Shown piece by piece: positions 9,458-17,644 of a stretch of 64,000 nt of DNA (position 1 is its first letter; every line of letters begins with the position of its first letter). Made by a program: the position numbers and the translations under genes. The notes under the pieces were generated by a model. It searched no databases. It was not told the DNA's origin and was given only the letters and a program-made list of their open reading frames with translations. The DNA lies in assembly GCF_018918045.1 (NCBI RefSeq), contig NZ_JAHLPU010000022.1, forward strand, positions 55,319 through 119,318, read 5' to 3'. Origin of the DNA: Pseudoflavonifractor sp. MSJ-30 (GTDB lineage: Bacteria > Bacillota > Clostridia > Oscillospirales > Oscillospiraceae).

Positions 9458-11059
9458 TTATTTCTGGTTCAGGAGGGCGTTCATGTCTTCTTCCGGTGTA
9501 GTAATAGGCGCGATGCCATAGTTTTCCACCAGGAAGTTCAGAATATTGGGGGACAAAAACGCCGGGAGAGAGGGACCAAGGCGGATGTTTTTAATACCGA
9601 GATGCAGAAGAGTCAGCAGGATACAGACCGCTTTCTGCTCATACCAGGACAGAACGAAGGAGAGGGGAAGTTCATTTACAGAACATCCAAAAGCCTCCGC
9701 AAGTGCCACGGCAACCTGAATTGCGCCGTAGGCATCATTACACTGGCCCATATCCATCAGCCGGGGCAGACCGCTGACTTCTCCCAGATCAAGATCGTTG
9801 AAACGGAATTTTCCACAGGCGAGGGTGAGGATGATGCTGTCAGAAGGGGCTTGTTTCACGAATTCTGTGTAATAGTTTCGGCCCGGTTTCGCACCGTCAC
9901 AACCGGCAACCAGGAAGAAATGGCGGATGGCACCGGATTTTACGGCTTCTACGACTGTACCCGCATGGGATAGGATGGCTGCATGACCAAAACCGGTTGT
10001 CACCTTCGTGCCGCCATTGATACCGGAGAATTGCCGGTCTTCTTTGTAACCGCCCAGTTCCAGCGCTTTTTTGATAACCGGCGCAAAATCCTTCTGTTCG
10101 TCAATATGAACAGCACCCGGGAAAGCAACTACTTCTGTTGTAAATACTCTGTCTGCATAGCTGTTCTTGGGCGGCATCAGGCAGTTTGTGGTGTAGAGAA
10201 TCGGGGCGGGAAGATAATCAAATTCCTTTTGCTGATTTTGCCATGCGGTTCCGAAATGTCCTTTCAGGTGAGAGAACTTTTTTAAGAAGGGGTAGGCATG
10301 GGCCGGGAGCATTTCACCGTGGGTGTAGACGTTGACCCCTTTTCCCTGGGTTTGTTCCAGCAAAAGCTGAAGGTCCTTCAGATCATGACCGGTCACAACA
10401 ATAAACGGCCCTTTTTCTACGGCAAGGGTCACAGCGGTCGGTTCCGGTGTCCCATAGGTCTGTGTATTGGCCTTGTCCAGAAGTGCCATGCACTTCAAAT
10501 TGATTTCCCCGACTTTCAGCACGGTAGGAAGCAGCCCTTCGACACTTTCTTCATAACCGATTTTAAATAGAGCTTCGCAGAAAAACTGATCCACATCGGC
10601 ATCTTCATAATTCAGAACACTTGCATGATAAGCATAGGCTGCCATTCCGCGAATTCCGAACAGAATAAGCGATTTTAAGGAACGGATATCTTCATCGGCA
10701 TTCCATAGCTGCCGCATATCGTATTCGTCTGTCTTACCGCAGGGGGATTGACAGCTGCTGCAATCGGGAACCAGCCGTTCTTTCTCGGCTCTGACTTTTT
10801 GTATCATCTTTTCGATGGCCGCATTGTCAAAGCTTACGTTTGTAACTGTCGTAAACAGCCCTTCAATGATGACCTGCCCGGTCCTTTTGGAAACGGTTTC
10901 CGCACCATCGACTGCTCTTGCCAGACCAATCAACGCACCTGTCAGTTCATCCTGCAATGCAGCGGTGTCTGCCTTTTTCCCACAGACACCGGCACTTCCT
11001 GTGCATCCCGTACATCCAAGTGTCTGCTCACACTGAAAACAAAACATCTTCTGCTCCAT
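9458..11059 (-). CDS. hcp: hybrid cluster protein / hydroxylamine reductase
   Basis: A 533-residue hybrid-cluster protein, the family's usual length for the shorter anaerobe-type form. The N-terminus has the cysteine pattern CFQCEQT then CTGCTGSAGVCGK, which binds the proximal Fe-S cluster. Hybrid-cluster ligands are visible in ILYTTNCLMPPKNSY, FLVAGCDGAKPGRNY and LACGKFRFNDLD. Hcp reduces nitric oxide and hydroxylamine and protects anaerobes against nitrosative stress in the cytoplasm. It lies 15 bases downstream of a ferredoxin-like gene on the same strand, the likely electron donor, with a divergent FNR-type regulator beyond. Confidence 0.95.
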   Translation of the reverse strand: MEQKMFCFQCEQTLGCTGCTGSAGVCGKKADTAALQDELTGALIGLARAVDGAETVSKRTGQVIIEGLFTTVTNVSFDNAAIEKMIQKVRAEKERLVPDCSSCQSPCGKTDEYDMRQLWNADEDIRSLKSLILFGIRGMAAYAYHASVLNYEDADVDQFFCEALFKIGYEESVEGLLPTVLKVGEINLKCMALLDKANTQTYGTPEPTAVTLAVEKGPFIVVTGHDLKDLQLLLEQTQGKGVNVYTHGEMLPAHAYPFLKKFSHLKGHFGTAWQNQQKEFDYLPAPILYTTNCLMPPKNSYADRVFTTEVVAFPGAVHIDEQKDFAPVIKKALELGGYKEDRQFSGINGGTKVTTGFGHAAILSHAGTVVEAVKSGAIRHFFLVAGCDGAKPGRNYYTEFVKQAPSDSIILTLACGKFRFNDLDLGEVSGLPRLMDMGQCNDAYGAIQVAVALAEAFGCSVNELPLSFVLSWYEQKAVCILLTLLHLGIKNIRLGPSLPAFLSPNILNFLVENYGIAPITTPEEDMNALLNQK

Positions 11060-11074
11060 AGTTGTATGCTCCTT

Positions 11075-11779
11075 TTACTCTATCATTTTACCGTCAATAC
11101 TGATGGTGACAACCTGCCAGGGGATGAATTTCCCGCTGTTTTGAAGTGCTTTCTTGGCCGCCATCTCCAGACCGCCGCAGCAGGGAACTTCCATTCTTAC
11201 AATGGTTACGCTTTGAATGTCGTTACCTTGAATGATTGCGGTCAGCTTTTCGCTGTAATCCACCTGGTCCAATTTGGGGCAGCCGATGAGGGTCAGCTTG
11301 TTCCGGATAAAATCCTGGTGAAAGCTTGCGTAAGCATAAGCGGTGCAATCGGCGGCAATCAAAAGCTTTGCGCCGTTAAAATAGGGTGCGCTGACCGGTG
11401 CCAGTTTGATTTGTACCGGCCAGTTCCGGAGTGCGGACATCTGCCCTGGGTTGGGAGCGGGGGTGCCGGTTTCGGGTGCTGCCGGACGCCGGATCTGCAT
11501 ACTTTTCGCGCCGGGACAGCCCGTGTGTTTGGATGCTGTCTGGTTTTTCTGGGCTTCTTTCACGGCTTTTTCATCGTATGCGGGCGCTTCCCGTTCTTCA
11601 AAGGAAATGGCACCTGTTGGGCATTCCGGGAGACAGTCGCCCAGCCCGTCGCAGAAGTGTTCTCTCACCAATTCCGCTTTTCCGTTTCTGATCTCAATGG
11701 CCCCTTCGTGGCAGGCCTGGGCACAGGCACCGCACCCGTTGCAGCGTTCCCGGTCGATCCGAATAATTTTTCTTATCAT
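11075..11779 (-). CDS. 4Fe-4S ferredoxin-type protein paired with Hcp
   Basis: A 234-residue protein with two N-terminal 4Fe-4S motifs, CNGCGACAQACHEGAIEI (residues about 14-31) and then CDGLGDCLPECPTGAI. A Pro/Ala linker follows, then a C-terminal domain with further cysteines (DCTAYAYA, GCPKLDQVDY, VPCCGGLEMAAKKAL). Genes of this kind commonly precede hcp in Clostridia and probably pass electrons to Hcp, which is inference from context. It is the first gene of the minus-strand operon. ATG 11779 is preceded by GGAGG. Confidence 0.85.
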   Translation of the reverse strand: MIRKIIRIDRERCNGCGACAQACHEGAIEIRNGKAELVREHFCDGLGDCLPECPTGAISFEEREAPAYDEKAVKEAQKNQTASKHTGCPGAKSMQIRRPAAPETGTPAPNPGQMSALRNWPVQIKLAPVSAPYFNGAKLLIAADCTAYAYASFHQDFIRNKLTLIGCPKLDQVDYSEKLTAIIQGNDIQSVTIVRMEVPCCGGLEMAAKKALQNSGKFIPWQVVTISIDGKMIE

Positions 11780-11805
11780 TTTTTGACCTCCGTCAGTAGC
11801 ATTTC

Positions 11806-11849
11806 TTGTTTTTCTGTTAGAATTATAGTATTATAAATACAACTTGTAT
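11806..11849 (+). promoter_or_regulatory. promoter of FNR-type regulator with a palindromic operator
   Basis: TTGTTT (11806-11811), 17-bp spacer and TATTAT (11829-11834) form a plus-strand promoter for the regulator gene. Just downstream, 11837-11849 is a perfect 6-1-6 palindrome ATACAA-C-TTGTAT covering the expected start point. It is a plausible site for the regulator itself, giving autorepression plus control of the divergent ferredoxin-hcp operon. Minus-strand TATAAT-like boxes also lie at 11822-11827 and 11830-11835. Confidence 0.6.
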
Positions 11850-11877
11850 GTTTGATTTCCAACATGGAGGGATGATT

Positions 11878-12564
11878 TTGAAAAAATATTTGCCCATTCT
11901 CAGAAACAGTCCGTTTTTCAAAGGCCTTACGGACCAAGAAATCCTGTCCATCCTGCACTGTGTAAACGCAGCAACTGTATTCAAAGAACGGGATTCTTAT
12001 ATTTTCAGAGCGGGAGACGCCACCGAGGTCATGGGGCTGGTGGTGTCAGGCGGTGTTCTCATTATTCAGGAAGACCTTTGGGGGCATCGGAATATTCTGT
12101 CCAAGTGCTACGCAGGTGACTTCTTCGGGGAACCCTATGCGGCCAGCCCCGGAGCCATTCTGAATATCAGCGTGGTAGCGGACGAGGATTGTGAGATCAT
12201 CTTCTTAAACGTCCAGAGACTACTGATCTCCTGCCAGACGGCCTGCGAACACCACCAGAAGCTGATTCGCAACCTGGTCAGCGTGCTTGCCAATAAAATC
12301 CTGATTTTTAACGATAAAATCACCCATGTTGGCAAGCGAACCACCAGGGATAAACTGCTGTCGTATCTGTCGGCAGAGTCCACCAGACATTCGTCACTCT
12401 CCTTCGATATTCCCTTTGACCGGCAGCAGTTGGCAGACTACCTTTGCATTGACCGAGCGGCAATGTCTACGGAGATTTCCAAGCTGCAAAAAGAAGGGCT
12501 TTTAAAAACCAATAGAAATCATTTTGAGTTGACCGTCAGCAGCTCTGTGTCTGAAAAAATATAA
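11878..12564 (+). CDS. CRP/FNR family transcription regulator (HcpR-like)
   Basis: A 228-residue regulator with an N-terminal cyclic-nucleotide-binding-like beta-roll (RNSPFFKGLTDQEILSILHC, then RAGDATEVMGLVVSGGV) and a C-terminal winged helix (DRQQLADYLCIDRAAMSTEISKLQKEG). An in-frame ATG at 11872 is only one base after GGAGG (11866-11870), whereas TTG 11878 is at the ideal 7-base spacing, so TTG is chosen. No N-terminal cysteine set for an FNR Fe-S cluster is seen. Its divergent position next to ferredoxin-hcp matches HcpR, which senses nitrosative stress in anaerobes; that role is inference. Confidence 0.85.
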   Translation: MKKYLPILRNSPFFKGLTDQEILSILHCVNAATVFKERDSYIFRAGDATEVMGLVVSGGVLIIQEDLWGHRNILSKCYAGDFFGEPYAASPGAILNISVVADEDCEIIFLNVQRLLISCQTACEHHQKLIRNLVSVLANKILIFNDKITHVGKRTTRDKLLSYLSAESTRHSSLSFDIPFDRQQLADYLCIDRAAMSTEISKLQKEGLLKTNRNHFELTVSSSVSEKI

Positions 12565-12664
12565 TATATCAGGAGCCGCGGAAGAAGGCTTGATGACCAT
12601 CCCACTGTGCTGGATTCAAATGCACTTAGAATGCGGTGCTCACTGAACATAGGCACAGCCCGGC

Positions 12665-13102
12665 TTAGCCATGCGCGTTTTCATACGCTCTTTGGATTTC
12701 CTTCGGCAGGTGGTCGGGAATCAGTTCCTTTAGTCTGTCTTCACTGCCGTCCTTGATTGCCTGCTCATAATACCAACATTTGAATTTCAGCATATCCAGC
12801 GCCCGATTCATGTGCGCGATCTCCGCTTCCATGTGGGCTTTCCGCTCCTCAAACATGGCCCTGCGTTGGGGATAAGTGGATGGGCCTTCAGCGCACCAAT
12901 CCATGAACTGCCGGATGTCCTTGATCTCCATACCAGCCTTTTTCAAACACTCAATCACTCGGAGCGCCTCGATCTCCTGCTCACTGAATCTGCGAATACC
13001 AGATGAGCGTTCCATGTTCGGAAAAAGCCCCTGCTTGTCATAATAGCGCAGCGTGGAGATGGGCATTCCGAACATCTCCGCCACTTGTCCGATCGAATAC
13101 AT
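12665..13102 (-). CDS. MerR family transcription regulator
   Basis: A 145-residue MerR protein. It has an N-terminal winged helix (MYSIGQVAEMFGMPISTLRYYDKQGLFP) with the usual RYY turn, then RRFSEQEIEALRVIECLKKAGMEIKDI, and a C-terminal coiled coil (ERKAHMEAEIAHMNRALDMLKFKC). It resembles the AdhR/NmlR-type group that responds to aldehydes or electrophiles. Start ATG 13102 follows GGAGG; an upstream in-frame ATG at 13126 has no site. It is divergent from a flavin reductase gene whose promoter carries a perfect MerR operator, so it is expected to activate that operon. Confidence 0.9.
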   Translation of the reverse strand: MYSIGQVAEMFGMPISTLRYYDKQGLFPNMERSSGIRRFSEQEIEALRVIECLKKAGMEIKDIRQFMDWCAEGPSTYPQRRAMFEERKAHMEAEIAHMNRALDMLKFKCWYYEQAIKDGSEDRLKELIPDHLPKEIQRAYENAHG

Positions 13103-13134
13103 AAAAATTCCTCCGAAAATTTTCAAAAATTATC

Positions 13135-13165
13135 TTGACCTAAAGTCAGGTTTAGGTGCTACTAT
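13135..13165 (+). promoter_or_regulatory. MerR-type promoter with 19-bp spacer and perfect operator
   Basis: -35 TTGACC (13135-13140) and -10 TACTAT (13160-13165) are separated by 19 bp, the over-long spacing characteristic of MerR-activated promoters. Centred in the spacer is a perfect 7-6-7 dyad, ACCTAAA-GTCAGG-TTTAGGT (13138-13157). It drives the reductase and CMD-cupin genes. Confidence 0.85.
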
Positions 13166-13208
13166 GAGAATAACACAAAGAATATAAAAATGCAAGGAGT
13201 GTTCTACG

Positions 13209-13748
13209 ATGAATAGAAAAGTACTAATCATTTCCTCAAGTCCCCGTAAGGGCGGCAACTCCGAAACACTGGCGGCAGCGTTTGCCAAGGGCACACGGGA
13301 GGCGGGCCATCAGGTAGAAACTGTGTATCTGCGAGAAAAGCAGGTTGGCTTCTGCAAAGGCTGTCTTGCCTGCCTGAAGTTGGGGCACTGCGTCATCCAA
13401 GACGATGCCGTAGAAATTGCCGCCAAAATGCATGATGCCAATGTGCTGGTGTTCGCAACACCCGTCTACTATTACTGCGTCAGCGGTCAGCTCAAGACTA
13501 TGCTGGATCGTGCCAACCCATTGTTCGATACGGACTACGCCTTTACGAAAGCCTACTTGCTGGCAACAGCGGCAGAGGACGCACCGGAAACCTTTGCGGG
13601 CACAGAGAAGGCCGTGCAGGGCTGGGTAGACTGCTTCCCTCGCTGTGCACTGGCTGGCACAGTGTTTGCAGGCGGCGTAAACGGCGTGGGAGAGATCGCA
13701 GGGCATATTGCGCTGGAGCAGGCCTATCAGATGGGCAAGGAGGTGTGA
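13209..13748 (+). CDS. NADPH-dependent FMN reductase / flavodoxin-fold NAD(P)H oxidoreductase
   Basis: A 179-residue flavodoxin-fold protein. SSSPRKGGNSETLAAAFAKG is the FMN phosphate-binding loop, and FCKGCLACLKLGHCVIQDD is the CxxC...C segment of iron-sulfur-flavoprotein-like NAD(P)H reductases, although the full 4Fe-4S set is not complete. VFATPVYYYCVSGQLKTMLDR completes the signature. It probably reduces quinones, azo compounds or other electrophiles in the cytoplasm. It is the first gene after the MerR promoter and lies 3 bases before the CMD-cupin gene. Confidence 0.87.
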   Translation: MNRKVLIISSSPRKGGNSETLAAAFAKGTREAGHQVETVYLREKQVGFCKGCLACLKLGHCVIQDDAVEIAAKMHDANVLVFATPVYYYCVSGQLKTMLDRANPLFDTDYAFTKAYLLATAAEDAPETFAGTEKAVQGWVDCFPRCALAGTVFAGGVNGVGEIAGHIALEQAYQMGKEV

Positions 13749-13751
13749 GCC

Positions 13752-14516
13752 ATGGCAGTTAAACAAACGGCAGGCAGAGAGGCTCTGGGGGAATTCGCTC
13801 CCAAATTTGCGGAATTGAATGATGATGTGCTGTTTGGGCAGGTGTGGAGCCGGGAAGACAATCTTTCCCTGCGGGACCGCAGCATTGTAACAGTGGTAGC
13901 GCTGATGGCGCAGGGACTGACGGATTCGTCCTTTCAGTACCATCTAACCACTGCAAAGAACAACGGCGTGACCAAAATGGAAATTGCGGAGATCCTGACC
14001 CACGCGGCATTTTATGCGGGCTGGCCCAAGGCATGGACGGCCTTCCGTATGGCAAAGGAGGTATGGGCAGAGAACGATACCGCCGACGCAAAGGCCAAGC
14101 ATCAGAATGAAATGGTCTTTCCCATCGGCGCACCCAATAACGCTTTTGCGAAATATTTTATCGGGCAAAGCTATCTCGCGCCTCTTTCTACGCAGCAGGT
14201 TGGCATTTACAATGTGACCTTTGAACCTGGCTGCCGCAACAACTGGCACATTCATCATGCGAAAAACGGCGGCGGACAGATTCTCGTCTGCGTAGCCGGA
14301 CGAGGTTACTATCAGGAATGGGGCAAACCGGCACAGGAGCTTCGCCCCGGCGATGTGGTAAATATTCCTGTGGGCGTAAAGCACTGGCACGGCGCAGCGC
14401 CGGATAGCTGGTTCTCTCATCTGGCAGTAGAGGTTCCGGGGGACGAAACCTCCAATGAATGGTTGGAAGCCGTGGACAACACAACATATTTTAAGGCAAC
14501 AGGCAAGGAGGTCTGA
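13752..14516 (+). CDS. carboxymuconolactone decarboxylase-cupin fusion protein
   Basis: A 254-residue fusion. Residues about 15-105 form a CMD/AhpD-like helical domain (DNLSLRDRSIVTVVALMAQGL, AEILTHAAFYAGWPKAW) without the CxxC of AhpD. Residues about 130-235 form a cupin with metal-ligand histidines in NNWHIHHAKNGGGQIL and IPVGVKHWHGAAP. Such fusions occur with flavin reductases and alpha/beta hydrolases in Firmicutes redox or detoxification operons. The biochemical activity is not established by the sequence. It shares the MerR-type promoter with the reductase upstream. Confidence 0.87.
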   Translation: MAVKQTAGREALGEFAPKFAELNDDVLFGQVWSREDNLSLRDRSIVTVVALMAQGLTDSSFQYHLTTAKNNGVTKMEIAEILTHAAFYAGWPKAWTAFRMAKEVWAENDTADAKAKHQNEMVFPIGAPNNAFAKYFIGQSYLAPLSTQQVGIYNVTFEPGCRNNWHIHHAKNGGGQILVCVAGRGYYQEWGKPAQELRPGDVVNIPVGVKHWHGAAPDSWFSHLAVEVPGDETSNEWLEAVDNTTYFKATGKEV

Positions 14517-14518
14517 AT

Positions 14519-15092
14519 ATGAAAAAACTGAATATGACATAGGAATGAGACAAGGTGTTCCCGAAAAGCGACCGCTGCTATGACCATGTACGATATGACC
14601 CGTGTAACTGCCAACGGATATTTTGATGCTGAGGATTCTGAGCAGGCACGTTTTGAAAAGAGAAAGGCGTTGAATGCACAGCGTACGGAAGATTACAGGA
14701 GTGGTACTTATGCATTGGCAGGCGGTGTGGTCGATCCGCTGCCGGAGGATGCGCCTCAGTTTGTGAAGGACTATTACGCCTACTACAAAACGCCACGTGG
14801 CTACCATCCCCGCAGCCTGAACTCCAACGGCGGTTGGAATGTGACATCCTCGCTGTCGTTCCTGAATATGCCAATTTTGCAATACAGCTGCGAAATCCGC
14901 TCCGCCGTACTACTGGTACACGGAGAGAAAGCGCACTCCCGCTATTTCAGTGAGACAGCTTACAGCAAGCTGACCGGGGACAACAAGGAATTGCTCATTA
15001 TCCCCGGTGCAAACCACACCGACCTCTACGATCAGATGGACGTCATTCCGTTTGAAAAGCTGAAAGTGTTTTTTGAGAAATATCTGAAATGA
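14519..15092 (+). pseudogene. alpha/beta hydrolase (YcjY-like) broken by stops and an internal deletion
   Basis: An ATG at 14519 after AAGGAGG opens only eight codons before TAG. Just behind, another frame reads DKVFPKSDR.YDH, the N-terminal hallmark of YcjY/dienelactone-hydrolase-like proteins. Then 14580-15092 encodes the C-terminal part (MYDMTRVTANGYFDAEDSEQ..., ending AVLLVHGEKAHSRYFSE, IIPGANHTDLYD) with the catalytic His region. The central core with the nucleophile elbow is missing and the frames do not match, so this is a remnant made by deletion. The tail frame of 170 codons could still be translated, but probably without activity. Confidence 0.8.
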
Positions 15093-15114
15093 GACATTCC
15101 TTATCATATAAAAA

Positions 15115-15140
15115 CGGAGTGGGCATTTTCGCCCACTCCG
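15115..15140 (-). terminator. rho-independent terminator of the toxin-antitoxin operon
   Basis: Perfect 10-bp stem CGGAGTGGGC / GCCCACTCCG with a 6-base loop. On the minus strand it is followed by TTTTTATATG, and it lies 3 bases past the toxin stop codon. It could also stop plus-strand readthrough from the hydrolase relic. Confidence 0.85.
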
Positions 15141-15143
15141 AAA

Positions 15144-15446
15144 TCATAGCAGCTGTTTATAGTCTCTTTTGGCGTACAGAATTCTCCGAATCTGAACAAC
15201 GGGACCGACGATCACATAAAAAACCAGGTAATTTCCTACTATGAGGTAGCGGTAGCCCTTGGCGGCCAACGCCAGGTCTCTGGGGCGGGGGCAGCGTTCC
15301 GGCATAGTGGACAGGCTGGCAATTTCACTGACAAGTCTATCATAAAAGTTCAGGGCCGCTTCTTTGGAAAGGGTATTGAGATAGTCGATCACATCAATAA
15401 GGTCCTGCTGCGCAGTTGGGAAAATGCGAACATCATACCGTTCCAT
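15144..15446 (-). CDS. RelE/ParE family toxin
   Basis: A 100-residue basic protein of the RelE/ParE fold: YDVRIFPTAQQDLIDVIDYL at the N-terminus, then YRYLIVGNYLVFYVI and a C-terminal VQIRRILYAKRDYKQLL. RelE members cut mRNA on ribosomes, while ParE members poison gyrase. The ending resembles RelE/YoeB-like plasmid-stabilisation toxins, but the mode cannot be fixed here. ATG 15446 follows GGGAG and overlaps the antitoxin gene by 14 bases, the usual coupled arrangement. Confidence 0.88.
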   Translation of the reverse strand: MERYDVRIFPTAQQDLIDVIDYLNTLSKEAALNFYDRLVSEIASLSTMPERCPRPRDLALAAKGYRYLIVGNYLVFYVIVGPVVQIRRILYAKRDYKQLL

Positions 15447-15705
15447 GGATACGCTCCCGCATCTGCTTGGCAACCGTCATAAAATCCTCCCCGACTGCAC
15501 CGTAGGAAATCTCTGCTTCCGCAACTGCTAACTTGCCATACAAGTCGATCAGTGCCATTTGATGTTCATATTCTTCGATGTTCATAACAACCATATCACC
15601 AGTGCCGTTTCGTGTGATATAAACAGGCTCCCTGCTTTGGCGGCAGAAATCCGAAATATCATTGGCACTGTTTCTCAAATCAGAAATGGGGCGGATACTT
15701 GGCAT
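15433..15705 (-). CDS. Phd/YefM family antitoxin
   Basis: A 90-residue antitoxin with the standard start MPSIRPISDLRNSANDISDF, then EPVYITRNGTGDMVVMNIEEYE, the YefM/Phd DNA-binding fold, and a C-terminal acidic helix that would cover the toxin. AAAGGAG (15720-15714) is 8 bases from ATG 15705, which selects this start over an in-frame GTG and ATG that are too close. It is the first gene of the operon and normally represses its own promoter. Confidence 0.9.
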   Translation of the reverse strand: MPSIRPISDLRNSANDISDFCRQSREPVYITRNGTGDMVVMNIEEYEHQMALIDLYGKLAVAEAEISYGAVGEDFMTVAKQMRERIHGTV

Positions 15706-15728
15706 TGTCATCACTCCTTTGCGTTTTT

Positions 15729-15757
15729 AGTATAGCAAGATTATGAGTAAATATCAA
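15729..15757 (-). promoter_or_regulatory. promoter of the toxin-antitoxin operon
   Basis: On the minus strand, TTGATA (15757-15752), a 17-bp spacer and TATACT (15734-15729) lie about 24 bases upstream of the antitoxin start. No clear operator palindrome was noted. Confidence 0.8.
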
Positions 15758-15983
15758 TGCCTATTTTGCTATTTTCTGCAAGAATCTTGTGACAGGCTGA
15801 TAACCTGGGCTATTCCTGCTCCATAATCTTACAGTGGCCACTGGTATATTGTACAGAAACAGCAGCCTCAAATAGGCCAAAACAACGAATACGATCCGGA
15901 CTCTATGATTATGATTGCTTGCCTGATATAATGGTGCTAAGCTAAAGATATGAAAACTTGGTTTATAGGATAAAGGAGCTGAG

Positions 15984-16556
15984 ATGCAGATGGAATGGTC
16001 AGACGGAAAGAAACGCTGCTGTTGGGCAAACCCCAAAAATGAACGGTACATCCGTTACCATGATGAAGAATGGGGCGTTCCTGTTTACGATGATGGGAAG
16101 CTGTTTGAAATGCTGGTGCTGGAATGCTTTCAGGCCGGGCTGTCCTGGGAGTGTGTTCTGAACAAGCGGGAGGCGTTTCGGGCAGCCTTCGATGGGTTTG
16201 ATTTGGAGGCGGTCTGCGCATACGGGGAGGACAAGGTGGAAGCCCTGATTCATGACCCCGGAATCATCCGGAACCGACTGAAAATACAGGCGGCTGTTAC
16301 CAATGCCCGGGCGTTTCGTGAAATACGGGGGGAATATGGCAGCTTTGCCGGGTATCTCTGGCACTGGACTGCCGGAAAAGTGGTCTGCGAAAGTGGGCTG
16401 ACACATTCGGAGCTTTCAGACCGGATTTCAAAGGACCTGAAGAAACGGGGCATGAAATTTGTTGGGACGACGGTGATCTACGCATATTTGCAGGCAGTCG
16501 GCGTGATCTATTCTCACGATGAGGGCTGTTTTTTAGAACGCAAGACGGTGGTATAG
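15984..16556 (+). CDS. tag: DNA-3-methyladenine glycosylase I
   Basis: A 190-residue Tag enzyme, the family's usual length. It removes 3-methyladenine from alkylated DNA to start base-excision repair. Seen are RCCWANPKNERYIRYHDEEWGVP (zinc-binding Cys and the conserved YHDEEWG), LFEMLVLECFQAGLSWECVLNKREAFR, and the C-terminal KRGMKFVGTTVIYAYLQAVG with a late zinc-ligand His in YSHDEGC. AAAGGAG lies 5 bases before ATG 15984; ATG 15990 is also possible. It is monocistronic, with no clear partner. Confidence 0.93.
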   Translation: MQMEWSDGKKRCCWANPKNERYIRYHDEEWGVPVYDDGKLFEMLVLECFQAGLSWECVLNKREAFRAAFDGFDLEAVCAYGEDKVEALIHDPGIIRNRLKIQAAVTNARAFREIRGEYGSFAGYLWHWTAGKVVCESGLTHSELSDRISKDLKKRGMKFVGTTVIYAYLQAVGVIYSHDEGCFLERKTVV

Positions 16557-16854
16557 AGAGGTGCATGGAAATAAATGGGCAGCTGCATTCAGCATGCAGA
16601 AATACGCACCGCGCCTTGCCGTCGACGTCCGATTTCGGGCAACGGAATACCCTATGCGGATGATACGCCAGAGCCTTGGATAGAATGGAAATCTTGACAT
16701 CTGCCGGAGATGGTCTGTCATCAAAACAGGCGGGCCCACCAATGCAAGAAGATGAACTTTTGAAACTGGCAGGGCGTTTCGGATTTTCTCATTTTGAGAT
16801 GGTATAATTTGGCGAAGATTGAGAAGCAATTCGGGACTTGAGGAGGAAGCAAGG
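16557..16854. other. non-coding gap with possible gene debris
   Basis: No intact gene. Two short plus-strand tails end in this gap. One reads ISGNGIPYADDTPEPWIEWK before a TGA near 16695; another starts with ATG near 16685 and runs 40 codons to TAA near 16807. Both are too short to identify and may be relics. Confidence 0.35.
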
Positions 16855-17469
16855 ATGCTCAACAACAAAGAGTTCGACCTTTGGGCGGATGGTTATGACA
16901 AGACTGTCGGCATTTCTGATGAGGAAAACACATACCCTTTTGCTGGTTATAAAAAGGTGCTTGGGTTCATTTTTCAGATCATCATGGAAGCCCCCAATGC
17001 CGTTGTGCTGGATATTGGATTCGGAACAGGCACATTAACGACAAAACCATACGAGCGAGGCTGCACCGTTTATGGGCAGGATTTTTCATCAAGAATGATT
17101 GCGTTGGCATCTGAGAAAATGCCAGATGCGCATTTATATCAGGGAGACTTTACAAAAGGGCTTGTTAACCCCCTGCGCAGCGTTCGTTATGATTATATTG
17201 TTGCGACGTACTCGCTGCATCATTTGACGGATGCGCAAAAGAGCGGCTTCCTGTCAGACTTGCGTAACTGCTTAAAGGAAAACGGTAAAATTATAATCGG
17301 CGATGTGGCCTTTGAAACACGAAAGGATTTAGAACAGTGTAAACGGAAGACAGGAGACACATGGGATGAGGATGAAATCTACTTTGTCGTGGAGGAACTG
17401 AGGAAAGACTTTCCGGGCCTTTCCTTTACGCAAATGTCCGATTGCGCGGGTGTCCTGATTTTGGACTGA
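16855..17469 (+). CDS. class I SAM-dependent methyltransferase
   Basis: A 204-residue methyltransferase. Motif I reads VVLDIGFGTGTLT (SAM binding), the acidic post-I position YGQDFSSRM, and motif IV/V YDYIVATYSLHHLTDAQK then LRNCLKENGKIIIGDVAF. It most resembles small-molecule methyltransferases of the Methyltransf_25 type found widely in Clostridia. The substrate is unknown. ATG 16855 follows GGAGG at 8 bases; an upstream in-frame ATG at 16819 has no ribosome site. It starts the AT-richer stretch that runs to about 19.3 kb, suggestive of transferred DNA. Confidence 0.87.
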   Translation: MLNNKEFDLWADGYDKTVGISDEENTYPFAGYKKVLGFIFQIIMEAPNAVVLDIGFGTGTLTTKPYERGCTVYGQDFSSRMIALASEKMPDAHLYQGDFTKGLVNPLRSVRYDYIVATYSLHHLTDAQKSGFLSDLRNCLKENGKIIIGDVAFETRKDLEQCKRKTGDTWDEDEIYFVVEELRKDFPGLSFTQMSDCAGVLILD

Positions 17470-17644
17470 TAACTTCTAAATGAATCAAATAAATCAAGGT
17501 TTGTTAATTTACATATATGCCTTTTACATAAAAAAGTGTTATTTTAGTTCCGCAACCGTTCGCAACCAAAGAAATATCGTGATAGTTGGTGGTAGCAACC
17601 ATGAAATTTCGCTATCATGAAGTCACGAAAAGAGGTGATTATAA

